From Isoetes taiwanensis (Eukaryota; Streptophyta; Lycopodiopsida; Isoetales; Isoetaceae), in the NCBI GenBank assembly GCA_021234155.1, contig JAJEKV010000065.1:495023-559022 (forward strand): a stretch of DNA of 64,000 bases. The letters are read 5' to 3'. The notes beneath the pieces were generated by a model. The model was not told where the DNA came from and ran no database searches. It saw only the letters and a list, made by a program, of their open reading frames with translations. Made by a program: the position numbers and the translations under genes. Shown here in pieces: positions 35,856-47,455 of the stretch (the first letter of the stretch is position 1; the number at the start of each line of letters is the position of its first letter).

Positions 35856-36890
35856 TTAGCAATCTTTCTTCTTTATAAACCTCGCTAATTTCATGTCTCT
35901 AGGCATACAAGTGACTCTCTTTGCATGAAGAGGACATGCTAGGGAATCTTCGAAGTGCTGGACCAACCTTTGCTCTGCCGCTTCCTACAACGCAAGTAAC
36001 ATGTCGTCTGTTACTCTCTTTGTCTTGTCCAATTCTTGCAGGATCTCGTGGGTGAGTCTTATAAGGCAGCTCTTGGAATCAGTCAGTAGCTCCTCTGAAA
36101 ATGGCGAATCTCCCGAGCTGCTCTTGCAAAATAGGAGTCCGCTTTTCTCTTCATGGGTTTTTTTGGTTGGTACTGATCTCTCCAGGGCGGCTTCAGGGTA
36201 TTCTTCTTTGTCGGCCTTCCTCCCTCCACGTACGTCACCTTATTTGCTTCGTAAAACTTCGAGTACTCCTCTTACATCTTCATGTACTCGTTGTACTCCT
36301 TCAGCTTCCTCCTGTACTCCCGCTCGTGCTTGAGTACAAAGGATTCCCGAGCCGGCTTGCCCTTCTTTGGTTTAGTTGTTGGCTTCGGCCACTTCGGGTA
36401 TGGAGGTGCTGCTGCAGATGCATCCTCCTGCTCCTCTGGATTTGAAGGCCCGAAACCTTCTGTTGGGCGGGGTACTCTTGACGCCTCCTCATCCGAGTCG
36501 GTGTCTGATGAAGAAGACGGTGGCCTGTCAAGCTCTCGCTCCCTTATGCTCACCCTTTTTGCTGGTGTTGACTTGGTCTTTCTCCGGGTTTTCTTGGGCA
36601 CTTCGGGGTCCTTTCCTTTGGCCTCTTTCAGCTTTTGCTGCTCCTCCCTTTGTTTTTTTTTCACTCCTCCCTCTCTGCAATCCTCTTCCTCTTCGCTGCT
36701 CTCTTTTTCTTTGCCATTTTCTTCAACCGAGTTGCTAATTTTGGGAATCGCTCGCCCTCTTCGTCATCCTCCTCCCGCCATTTCGATCCTCGGGGTTTTC
36801 TTTGATCCTCCGGTCCACGGGTCTGATCTTGGGCATCCTCCTGCTGCTGGTCTTCTCCCTCAGCATCAGGGTTAGGAAACGAGGTGGAAT
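35856..36890 (-). pseudogene. Element A ORF1: K/R-rich linker plus histone H3-like fold (5' truncated)
   Basis: The protein reads through a strongly charged linker (KKMAKKKRAAKRKRIAEREE; an SSSSDTDSDEEAS acidic patch; PYPKWPKPTTKPKKGKPAR) and VTYVEGGRPTKKNTLKPP into a histone H3 fold. The alpha-N helix AREIRHFQRSY is followed by LIPRAA, then [56 protein letters not shown] and IKKK, ending at TAA 35858-35856. H3 landmarks in order are REIR, LLI, RL..EI, AL(Q)EA.E..LV..FED, C..HAKRVT.MP.D..LA..I. It has a TGA at the Gly of the LLI region, a one-base shift before RLTHEI and a TAG at the conserved Gln of ALQEA. The H3-tail start seen in element B is absent because the copy is truncated near 36890. 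Confidence 0.85.
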
Positions 36891-36947
36891 GGAAAAATAA
36901 AACGAAGTGGAATGGAAAAATAAAATGAAAGTTGATACCATGGAGGT

Positions 36948-37029
36948 CGTGGACGACAAGATTCGAACCTGCACGGGCAAAGTCCATATGATTTCTAGTC
37001 ATGCCCGATAACCACTCCAACACGTCCAC
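36948..37029 (-). tRNA. tRNA-Ser (AGA), possibly a pseudogene
   Basis: An 82-nt class II tRNA cloverleaf on the minus strand. The acceptor stem GTGGACG pairs fully with CGTCCAC. The D-arm lies in gagtggttatc. The anticodon loop ctAGAaa gives AGA, with a long variable arm typical of tRNA-Ser. The T-loop GGTTCGAATC is intact. The T stem reads GCAGG/CTTGT, with two G-U pairs where plant tRNA-Ser has C, so two C-to-T changes may have weakened it. The 5' end lies about 60 nt from the truncated start of element A's ORF1, so the element's left edge abuts a tRNA gene. Confidence 0.85.
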
Positions 37030-39512
37030 CATTATGGTTCATTTTTCGTACATTTTCCTATTGTACGCATGCATTTACTCGAAATTCACTACTTTTCCTC
37101 ATGGATTCATCGGGCACGATTGCATGGAATAAAGGATGTTGCATTTGTCTTCTTGTTGTATCCGCTGAATCGGCAAAAATTCTCTTCTCCTCTGTAGCCA
37201 AAGTATGCAGCCTCTTAACATCGTTACAAACTTGATATACGTTGTATCGTAGAAGCCTCCTTGTCGTTTGTTGTTAATAGCAAGCAATAACTCTTCCATG
37301 TGTCATTTATCCAAAGACTTGATTCCCCTGTTTCCATAAAATGCGTAAAAGCAACCGGCTATCGATAGTTTTGTATCCGTGGTTTGGGTTTAAAAGCTTA
37401 CGCAGAAAAGCAAATGTAATAATCATTTATTCAGGAGGACATTAATAATTCTAAATGGATCTGAGTTTTGGGTATTTAAAAGATATCAAGGTGTTTGAGA
37501 TTCATCAAGCTGATCCATGTGGGCTAATTTCAACCAAGCTGTCCCAAATGGTTTTGGGAAGATGCTGCTGCAAAGCTTAGTATCGGGTTTCTTTTCTGCA
37601 AAAAAAGGTAAGTATAGATGTTGATGAAAAACAACTTTTTCGTGCAAGCCTGTAGATGAAATTGTAAGCATGTTCTTTGAAAGAAAATATATTGCACTCG
37701 CCAACCCTTTTATCATGTATTGTTCAATTGAGCAAAGTGCTTAGAATTGTGCTCTTATAGTCAAGTTTACCTCGTAGTGATGGTTAATACTCTCTTAACA
37801 TAAGGGTAGTAGGGATGGTAATATTGAAAAATTTCCTCCTCTTCCTCCTACAAGATGAAATATGAGGGCTCGAACCTCTATTAAAATCACTTAATGTCTT
37901 AATAAGACTACTTTAACCAATGCATCGAGTGAGCTAATGTGAATATTTTTTATCTTGAATCTATGTTTTTTTTTTTGAATCAAATACACATATACACGTG
38001 TACAATCGCCGTTTTTTATCATGTATATATTGAAAGAACGTGGATTTCCAAAGATGGAGTGGTTTTGAGCAAGTCTCAATATGGCATCTTCTACTTTAGT
38101 GCCATGAAATGTACCACTTCTTGATGTTTACGCGATGGTGCAAATCTAGTATGCTCTATTCAACAAAGAAAATCTATTGGTACCGTGAAGGAATGGCAGG
38201 AGGTGCATCACACAATTGAGTGCATTAATGATTAGGCAGGTAGGGAATTAAAGAGAGGCGATTTTTCGCCAAATGGCAAATTTTTGGGACGTTTACAAAA
38301 AAATATGGCGAAACCATTGAATAGAACATGTCGCCATGTCGAATTTTTTCGCCATGTCGAAAGGGGGAAATCCTACGACAGCGGACGATTCGCCGAGAAA
38401 TTTCACGCCAGTGAAACTGATTCGGGCCTTGATTGAAGATCCGACAAGGCGCATCAAGAAGCCTTAAATCGCCATGTTTACACCTTCCCAAGATTTGCAA
38501 TTTTCAATTAGGGCTTTTTAGCTATGGAGTTTTCGTATATCCTGTTAGCTCAGCATTGAACACATCAAGCACAGGTTTGAGCACAGATTTCATACGTATG
38601 CTGCTTCTCCTTATTAGATTGCTTATTGAATCATAGGGATGAATATTTTTTGCAGGCAAATCACTGAAAATGTCACAAGTTAAGAGCAAAATTGAGGACT
38701 TATATTGCAAAACCATTACTGATGAGTCATATAACTCATACAAGATATAGCCAATGTAATCTGAGAACTTCAGTTGGTTTTGGAATTGCTCAGGTGATAA
38801 AGTTTTTATTTATTTACTAGTCATACGGATTATGGATCTATGTACATCAATAAGTAATCAGATTTGCTGCTCCTTTTGTTAAGTTGCTTGGACATTATTT
38901 GGTGTTGTTTCTACAGTTCAGATAGTAGGAGATTCTCCTGGCATGTAAGTTCAAGAGATTTAATCAGTGTTTTGGTTAATCATTGTGCTTTAGTTTAATC
39001 TCAAATAGCTTCAGTTTTGTTTAATCATTGTATAGTAGATCGATGTTTTAAATCTACTGTTCAGATTTTGGCACTTATTATTATTATAAGTGCATAAGAT
39101 GATAATTCTGAAGCTTCAACAGAGGCAAATTGATCTCCTCACGAAATTTCAAGCTCAAACCCTTGTTGATAGGTTGGTTAATCCCCAATTGAGTTCTGGC
39201 AGTGCTACAATCCTCTCTAAAGGCCAAAGGGATGCATGTCTCAATATCTAACTTGCCTCTATGTTTCTTTAGCAAGCCTTCACCTCTTTAGTGAACTCCC
39301 TAAGCATATACCTCATTTTCCGATTTAGAAAAATATTGCAGACCTTAATTTCTTCGTGGAACATGTCCAAAGCCTTAAGGCAATGTTCTTTGAAAAACTT
39401 CCATTCTTTCCTTATACTAGATAGCAGCAATACTTTCAAATTATTTTAAATTCTATTTACTCCGTGACTGACTTAGCTGATATATGGCATTTATCTTCTT
39501 TTACAGCAAAAA
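37030..39512. other. Intergenic; upstream region of the hAT-like gene
   Basis: AT-rich, with poly(T) near 37967-37976. No coding similarity is recognised. The 38225-39480 part could contain 5' non-coding exons or the left end of the hAT element, but no terminal inverted repeat was found. Confidence 0.4.
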
Positions 39513-42117
39513 ATGTCACGACAAAGAAGAATTAGTGATTATAAGGATGTACATCCCAGTTGTAGTGCAACACATACAACGAGTGGCAGTGATATTGGTT
39601 TGGAGACTTCAATGGATGCACTACCAGATGCGCTACCAAATGTTATGCCTTCAGACAATGATCTTTTTGAATCTTCTAGAAGCTTGCGGAAAAAAAGAAA
39701 GAACATATATGTTATTGGCCGTTGTTTCAGAGAAGATTGGCTAACAGAGTTTCCTTACATTAAACATGCCATTATAAATGGAGATGAGTGGGTGAGATGC
39801 AAAGTATGCACGTAAAACGTTCAAGGGATGTTCTTATGCAATGCAAGTATGACACTATCATGAAACACCATGGTAAGAAGAGGTCCATGGTACGCGCCGA
39901 AGATGGTGAGCAACAAGAGGTAATTGAATGGATTTCAGAAAACAAGCATAGGCAATATGTAGACGAGTATAGTAAGGAGTAGTTGTTGATAGAGCAAAAG
40001 AAGAAAAAGGTCACTCCATTACATATGTCATTTTCTAGACAAGATAAGTTGAACTTTGAATCTAAGACTGTACAAATGAGAGCCGTATTTCATCTGCTGA
40101 AAAATGGTAAGCCAATGAGAGACTATCCAAAAATGCGCTCTTTTTTACTTGCCCAAAAAGTTCCGAATTGTCCTGTTTATCATTGGAGTGATTCAGCTGG
40201 GTGGAATTTTGCCAATTCTATGAATGAGACTATGAAGTTAGATCTGCAATCAGCACTAAAAAATGCCAATTTCCTATCTTTATCTATGGACGAAGTGAGT
40301 GCAATCGACAACACTTCTTGGGTTGCAATGCATCTGTATGTTGTCGTGAATTTTGAACGAAAATCCTTCTTTTTAGGAATTCAGAAGCTTGGTTTAAGTG
40401 CTACTGCAGAGACATTATTTGATTTGATTCTTGTTAGTCTGTCTAACATTGCTGGTTTAAGTAAATTGGAATGTGCCAAAAGATTAGTGTGTTTTTGTGC
40501 GGAGGGTGATGTCGTGTTGCAAGGCAGTAGAACAGGATTGGGTGTAAGGCTTCAGACTAATCTTGCACCTTACATGAGTATCATACATTGCATGAGTCAT
40601 CGAACAAATTTGGCTTACAAGACAATTTCAGATTCTCCTTATGTTGCTAAGGTGGAGTTGATTGTTCGCACATCGTATAAGTTCTTTTCTAAGGGTTCTC
40701 AAAGGTGTGCTGCATTTCGGGCTTTTGCTGAAGGAGTGACAGATTGTAAGAAGCTTTTGAAGGATGTTAGTACATGTTGGATATCTTTAAATGGACCTGT
40801 CAAACACCTATGTGAAGAGTTTGTGTCGTTGGTTGGTTTAGTAGATGAATTGAGTTTTGACGAATATACTAGTACTCGAGATAAAGCAAAGTTTAGCTCT
40901 TAACAATGTTGATGACTTCGAGAGTATTCTTACATTGTTTGCATTGCAGCCCCTTCTATCAAAGTTGAATTACTTGATTAAAATCTCACAAGACAGGAAT
41001 ATCTTTATACCTGAATATACATTGGCTCGAAAAATGTTGCAAACAGATCTTGAGAATTTGTATGCTGATAACATAAAGATAGGTCAGTCTTGTTTCCAAT
41101 CTAAGAAAGACTTATTTCATTTATGGAATAAAATGGCAGCTATTGGGACGCCATCAAGCTTTTTACGATATGACCCTAGTGGTATCCTTTGCATTTATGT
41201 GAAAGGTAAATTTATTCGAATGTATGTTAAACAAAATAGTGGGAGAGGTGGTCATTACCGAAAATGTGATTTCAAAAATTCAGATGTAAAGGTATTCATG
41301 GATAAAGTTCAGGTTCACATGAGACAAGTGAGTTTTCTTTCATATTTTTGCAGTGTATAGGTATTTGATAAAACATATTTCTAATGTTTATGGATGTGTG
41401 CAGGTGGCAAGAAATTTAAGTTATGAATTACGTGAAAGGTGTTTCCTCGCATGTGGATATCCTAGAAGCAATTGGTATTGTTTTCCCTCAATTCGAATAA
41501 TATGCAAGGCAACCAGCGGGCGTCTAAGAATTTTGTGGAGAAGTCAGCAGTTATTCAGAGGCATTTTTGTTTGCCTAAGACACTTGGATCTGAGACAATT
41601 GATGATATCTTAGATTGGGAAGAGCTTAAGATGCAGTCAAAACTTTTTTGGTGAAACAACGTATAAACAGTTTCAAGAGCTTGAGGATCCTCTAGAATTT
41701 GGAGCTCCAACTCGTCTCTGGCAAAAGGTAGGCTCCAATAGTGTGTTGCAGGTCTCTCTTTCAGAATATTTTAAATTCATCTTATCTTATCTTTCAGAAT
41801 ATTTTAAATTAGCAGAATTATGCTTATGCATGATACTTGATAGCGTGGAGGACGAGAGATGTTTTAGTACCATGAATTTCTTAAACGATAAGCTAAGGAA
41901 TAGATTAGATGGTAGCTTAGATGCAGCTTTGAGAATCTACAGTTCAGATTATGATTTAGATAGTTTTCCATATGAGAAGGCTTATGAGCTATGGAAGGAT
42001 GATTGCAAACGACGTGGTGTTTCAAAAACACATGCTGAAGTGGAAAGCTCCAAGGCAACATCAATGAATGTGGATAATAATCTGCAGCATGACAACAATT
42101 TGTATGAACTCAATTAA
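39513..42117 (+). CDS. hAT-superfamily transposase-like gene (ZNF862/DUF4371-like), frame-broken
   Basis: The ATG at 39513 opens MSRQRRISDYK. A BED/TTF-type zinc finger follows (DWLTEFPYIKHAI, WVRCKVC, with a later H..GK across a frame change at about 39814). The main 306-codon frame (39983-40903) has FLSLSMDEVSAIDNTSW (catalytic-Asp region), a second conserved block VCFCAEGDVVLQGSRTG and the family motif IHCMSHRTNLAYKT. Further frames run to 41360. A good intron lies at about 41329-41403 (ATGAGACAA|GTGAGT ... tgtgcag|GTGGCAAG). The C-terminus has the hATC dimerisation block SVEDERCFSTMNFLNDKLRNR and AALRIYSSDYDL. A 24-bp tandem duplication (tttcagaatattttaaatt) sits at about 41760-41812. At least three frame changes and a TAG at 39980 suggest a decaying transposon, although a spliced domesticated gene cannot be excluded. 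Confidence 0.65.
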
Positions 42118-45100
42118 AGGTATGCATAACTAATCTGTTACTGCTGATGGGCCTTGTTTATAACTGTTTGATATTTCCGTTCTTTTCTGCAGACCAACAT
42201 AGCATTGAATTTAAAACATCACTCACGGTTATCTTGATTTGTTTGCAAGTGTTTTGCACAGGGTTAGGCATCTTATGTTAATTTAACATGTTTAGAATTC
42301 TTATTGCATTACTAGGAATTCAATCTTGGAATTTGTAAGTAAATGGAGTTTTTGTTATTACACATTTAGGTTTAGGTTTCAGATATTAACAAACTGCAGG
42401 AGGAGCTCAGAAATATATGTAACATATTCTCTTGTGGGCATGTTGATTTCAGAAAAGGAGACGGATGGTTTTGCAGTGTCGTATTGCTCTGATCCGGTGG
42501 ATAAGGTTTAAATATGAAAGAATATAAGTTATTTGGCCTGGTGGAAATTCTGCAAGCCAACGGATGTGTGGCATATATGGCCAAAGTTTCGCAAGCTTAT
42601 GGCCAAAGTTTTGCCAACTCATGCAAGCTCTGTAGCAAGTAGTTATTGTCAACAAGAGTAATACTTCTACAGCATTCTCTACTGTACTTTGCTTCCAGAA
42701 TATAGACGTGTCTGGTTTCTTACAATGATCTCCTACAAGCAGTAGATTACCTACAATGCTTGCATTTGATGTCTGGTTTCTTACAATTTCTTACAGTAGG
42801 TTTCTTACATTTTTGCATTTGTTTCTACATTGGTTTCATCTGCTTGTAGATAATTTAAAGTTATATTTTGTTAAAATCATTTGTTTATGAACCAAAATGT
42901 AACTTGTCTGTAAACAGGTCGTAGATTGAAAACATTGTTTAGACAAACTTGTTTTCAATTACATTGTTTAGATCTTGAATTTTGAATTATGGAGCTGTAG
43001 TTTGTGTTGAATATGCATTTGCAGATTCATATGGTTTATGCTCTTGGCTCTTTTGTTTTCTTGTAGCACTTACAAAATTTAAATATGCATTATTGTGCAT
43101 GATCTTGGCTCTCTTGTTTTCTGCAGCACCTATAGCAATCTATCTTGCAGACTCCTAGATCTGTGTTAATGCAATGTTGGTTTTCATGGACACGCATAAT
43201 GGCAAATTCAGGAAGACATGCATAATGGCAGGCATTGGACACTACATTTGGCCAGTTAGGTTCTCTATTGAGATATATCTAGCCGTTAGGTTCTCTATTG
43301 AAATCATAAACTATTCTGCATATATTGTCATCGCATTTGACATTGTTATTTAATCACAAATTTTCCTCACAAATTTCCCTGTAATAGAGTCTACAGTGTT
43401 TAGGGTAGTTACAGCAACTTGAATATAATCCTTGCCAAGTTCAGACTGCATGTAAAAAATCTATGTCATGAAGATCAAAACGCCCAAGCCCGGATTCGTG
43501 AAAATCGGTGCAGTTGGAGGTCTGTGCAAATAAAGTTAACATTGACGTTTTTTTGGCTCTGAAGGAAATACCGTTCGTGAACCTAGCAATTAGCATGAGG
43601 AATTTGGAAGTTTATTCCAATCCAAACCTAGCAATTAACATGCTATCATGTACATCATTTCTTGCATATATCAATTGACAAGGCATTCGGCATTTTAGAA
43701 TGGAAGGATTAGGCAAAATTGGTCGCCCCCTAAGGGGGATGCCAGTCTAATATCCCATCGGACTAAGCTACAAAATGACATAGAGGTCATCGGACGTATC
43801 AAAATGTATAAGGGCTTCCGAAGGTTCTCCAATTTTGGAAAATTGTGTATAATGATATTTGGTTCATTAAATATTTAGTTCACTACATTCCATACGTCTA
43901 ATGAGTCATTCTATTGTTAAGCAAGCATTCACTAGTGTGGCAAGTATCTAATTGATATGGATTCTAGGTGCTTGTACTACACATATAGGGGACCTCCCTC
44001 GTAGGTCCTTCTATACCTATAATGCTTCTAAAGGTACCTTTCATAGGCACTTCTATGAATATCGTGTCCTATACATATGATGCTTCTGAAGGCGCCATGT
44101 CCTTTAATGGATCACCAACTTATCCTTTGTGAGTAGACGAGATAAAATATCAAATATTGAATATGTTTGGTATTTTCTAAAATATTAGGCCGTATGGTCG
44201 TTACATAGGCATTTGCGAGAGGAAAGGTCCAAACTATAAATTTAGATAAAATCGCCAAAGTTAAAACTTGAGGAATAAAATATTTCCTTACTTTCGCCAT
44301 CTGAAGAATAAAAAATAGACTTATATAAATGCAATTAGCCATAAAATTTTGCAAGGACCTTGAATTCTTATAGCTTTAGCTAGCTTTAATTTTAGTGATA
44401 AAAATTTATTGCTCTTAAAATTTACCCTGTTAGGCAGGTGTACACAATTCGAGATTTACTTCATGAGTTGGTACATAGAGGATTTGTCCTTGACCATTGT
44501 GGTTTGCACAAAATATCTTTTTACAGACCTTCCTTTTTATCTACAAGGATAAAGCCACATCCTCATTTACAAAGGTTAAATTGTGGTATTATATCATGCA
44601 ATATAGTTATAATTGTTTATAAGCTTGACTAAGGCTATGGGTGAAGAAAATTTCCTTATACAAATTGTACATGGGAAAAAAAGCACACTTAAAACTTGGT
44701 TAAATAACATTGATCCACTGGGATTCACTTTTATCACATGAGTATATGCCACCACTGCGTGCTTAAGGTGAGAAGAAACACCCCCTATATATGCATCACA
44801 AAAAACTGTTGGAAAAACACCCCTTCCGTGGAGAAAATACACTAGAATGTCAATAAGTAAGAGGGGGATTTAAAACCCTAGTATAACGTCACGAAAACAT
44901 CGAAAAAACCCCCTTCCATACACTCACTAGGTTTATATGGGTCTTCTGTGTGAATCCCCCTTGCATTGATCATTATTCACCTAGATTTCTATAGAAATAT
45001 TGATGTCTAGAATACATTTACCAGCATAACTAATCTTGTAAATCTATGATTAGCCTGACCTTCTAAATTATGCCTACACAAATTTGGCCTTAAAGGCAAC

Positions 45101-45354
45101 TCTGGAGGTTACTTTGGCAAGAACTATGTACAAAATTTACTAGGAAAACCATTAAAATTTGTAGTCCAATAATTCTTAGCCTTGAACTTTTAATATCTCG
45201 GAACCTTAGTTTGGCCTAGAACCCCGGACTTATAATATCTTTAAAAAGCGTAACTCTAGAATAAGCACTTTATGGCAAATGAACATAGAACTCAGAATCT
45301 AATGAAAGGTGAGGATTCAAGAAGTGGTTTAGCTTTTATTTGGTCCGAAGCAAA

Positions 45355-45391
<37 letters not shown>

Positions 45392-45901
45392 CGACTATGC
45401 TTATCTGCTTAGTTTAAATCTCGAACCGAGATGCAAAGATTTCAGGCATCGCATCCTTAACAATCGAAATGCTCAAAGGCATATGCCAAAATGAAAGCCT
45501 GTTGCATTCGAAAGAGCTGTGTTAATCTCTAACTTTGACCCTAAATCAAGGCGTTTATTAAGAAAAGCCTTGATAAACTAAACGCTTAACACAACAAATG
45601 GTCTTAAACTTGAGACATCATTATTTCTTCATGATCCTTAAATCTAAAAGAGAAGCTTTTGTAAAAGAAAAATGATCATATTGGCTACTTCCCATACCTT
45701 GCACAACAAAGATAACTCTGCAGCAACCCTGAAAGATCAAAAGTTTAGACAAAAGAATTATCAGAGAAGGACAAAAAAATCATTGGCAAAACGGATCATA
45801 CCACCATGACTCATGTTGCAACATCACTCTGCAGTGGAAATGGTGAACCAAATGAGATAATGTCATCCTCCACGCAGTTGCAAAGCATATAAGATAGGGA
45901 C
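42118..45901. other. Intergenic, no gene recognised
   Basis: AT-rich. It holds local repeats (tctggtttcttacaat twice near 42710-42795; ccgttaggttctctattga twice near 43254-43301), a related pair of blocks near 43980-44100 and a ~30-nt poly(T) at 45358-45387. No coding, RNA or transposon domain is seen. Confidence 0.45.
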
Positions 45902-46325
45902 AACCAAAATACCCTTATTGTTTGCTAATTACTGAAATGCCCCTGAACCAGGGGCATTTTGGTCAAAATGGTAATAACTTTTCTATGAAAATTCAAATGC
46001 AAATGTGCCCTGCAAATAAATCGGAGATAACAATGAGAGCTTTCCAACAAGTATAAGATTATCAGAATTGAAGTTGTTGATATAAAGTTATGTTGTTTTA
46101 AAATCTTAAAATTTTAAGAGCAAAATATGTAATAACTTAATGTTGCGATCTTAAAATCATGTGACATTAGACTTGTTGGAAAGCTCTTATCGTTGTTTAC
46201 AATTCAATTGAAGGGCACATTTGCATTCGAATTTGCATAAAAAAGTTATTACCATTTTTACCGAAATGCCCCTGGTTGAGGGGCATTTCGGTAACTTTAG
46301 AAAACAATAAAGGTATTTCCGTAAC
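45902..46325. mobile_element. Foldback/MITE-like element with ~160-bp imperfect inverted arms
   Basis: The left arm (about 45902-46065) and right arm (about 46165-46325) are imperfect reverse complements. Shared text includes ctgaaatgcccctga, ccaggggcatttt, aaatggtaataactttt, gcaaatgtgccct and gagctttccaacaag. Each arm contains its own small palindrome (tgcccctg/caggggca). The ~100-bp centre is AT-rich. No open frame or clear target duplication is seen. Confidence 0.75.
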
Positions 46326-47455
46326 TTTCCCTTTGAGATATTTCAAAAAGGAACTACCCCCAAGCTTATCAAAAAATTCCATAAGGCAGCGACCATAGCC
46401 AATCGATGCAAATGCACATCAATGCATGGTTTCTTCTCAAGATCCTTGAAGCGCAACTATGATATCACTGTGGCAAAGGGCGAAGAAAAGACACAACTCG
46501 AAATGGTATCGCAGATTTTGGGTTGCCCAGAGAGCAGACCCTAGGGACCGAGTATGTGAAATTGGAATATGCATCGGAATCTTTTGTATGGACGACACAT
46601 ATCTTTTCTGAGTTAGGTTTGAATGGCTAAAGTTGTTGCGAAGCTAAAAGTAACAGTTAGATATTTGAAGTTCCTTGTATCCAGTTTCCTTTCTATTTGA
46701 GTTGTATGAATATTATGGGAACTGGGAGCTTCACGTGAGTTTGCATGGAAGATAACTTTGTTTTCTTTTTTCCCTCCCTTTGGATTCAAAATTTGCTCCA
46801 CGTTGTCCCGTTTGTCGCTTTGTACCTAATCTGCAAAACATTTCATGCTGAAGAAGAATTCCAACTCTTGCTCCAATTTGCAGACAAGTCCTTTAAATTT
46901 CTCCTCTTCCAAAAGCTAAGGAATGAGAAAGACGAGCTCCCAACTAAATGTCCCTAGCTACCAGAGTTATGGACCATAAAGGAATTGAGAAGTTATGAGG
47001 TTGCATGGCTATTCAGCTCAGGCTGGCGAGAAGAAAACGCGAGTAAAATAAGTGTATTGACTTAGAAGTGCTCAAACAAAGAATGATGAAGAGTCAGTGT
47101 ATTATTTGAGGACCATCATATGCATTGCATGTGCGCTGTAGCATCTGGTTCATAAAGCATGCTTATAGGTGCTTCTCACAGTATTGGTGGGAGCCATCTG
47201 GATTTGACAAATTAATGCTTTACAAGTTCTATTTGCATTGCAATATCTTTATGCATTACAAATTAATAAAATGCCTTTAATGAGTTTTACAATATTAACC
47301 AAGTACCCTTAAGTTGTCATATTATTACTAGCAAACCAAGCCTAGCAAAGGTTGGAAAACTGTCAATGAATACGGATTTTCTGTTGGATCCATATGCAAA
47401 TCTTGCGAAACAAACTAATAACTAGCCATGATAAGCCCAATATTCCTTGCACTAG
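46326..47455. other. Intergenic, no gene recognised
   Basis: The open frame at 46745-46957 resembles nothing known. The sequence joins the element-family fragment abruptly at about 47456. Confidence 0.4.

Larger units (their letters stand above)
27960..36890 (-). mobile_element. Element A: Ty3/gypsy chromovirus with histone H3-like ORF1 and extra ORF2, internally deleted
   Basis: Order on the minus strand: ORF1 with histone H3 fold (about 36890-35856), paired hairpins and TATA box, ORF2 (35147-33793), gag (33538-32190), protease (about 32047-31742), start of reverse transcriptase (about 31630-31335), integrase (about 31310-30330), chromodomain (about 30265-30075), 3' LTR (about 29345-27960). 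The 5' LTR and the start of ORF1 are missing: similarity to element B stops near 36890, just before a tRNA-Ser gene. The RT core and RNase H are deleted. Frame breaks and stops are common, so it is not autonomous. Family assignment rests on domain order, with integrase downstream of RT, and on the chromodomain. Confidence 0.85.

Noticed and set aside
36282-36875. 197-codon plus-strand frame
   Set aside because: It is the antisense shadow of the lysine/acid-rich linker of element A's ORF1, which has homology to element B on the other strand.
36948-37029. tRNA-like sequence considered as a primer-binding site of element A
   Set aside because: A primer-binding site is a short complement of a tRNA 3' end; this is a full 82-nt cloverleaf in gene orientation.
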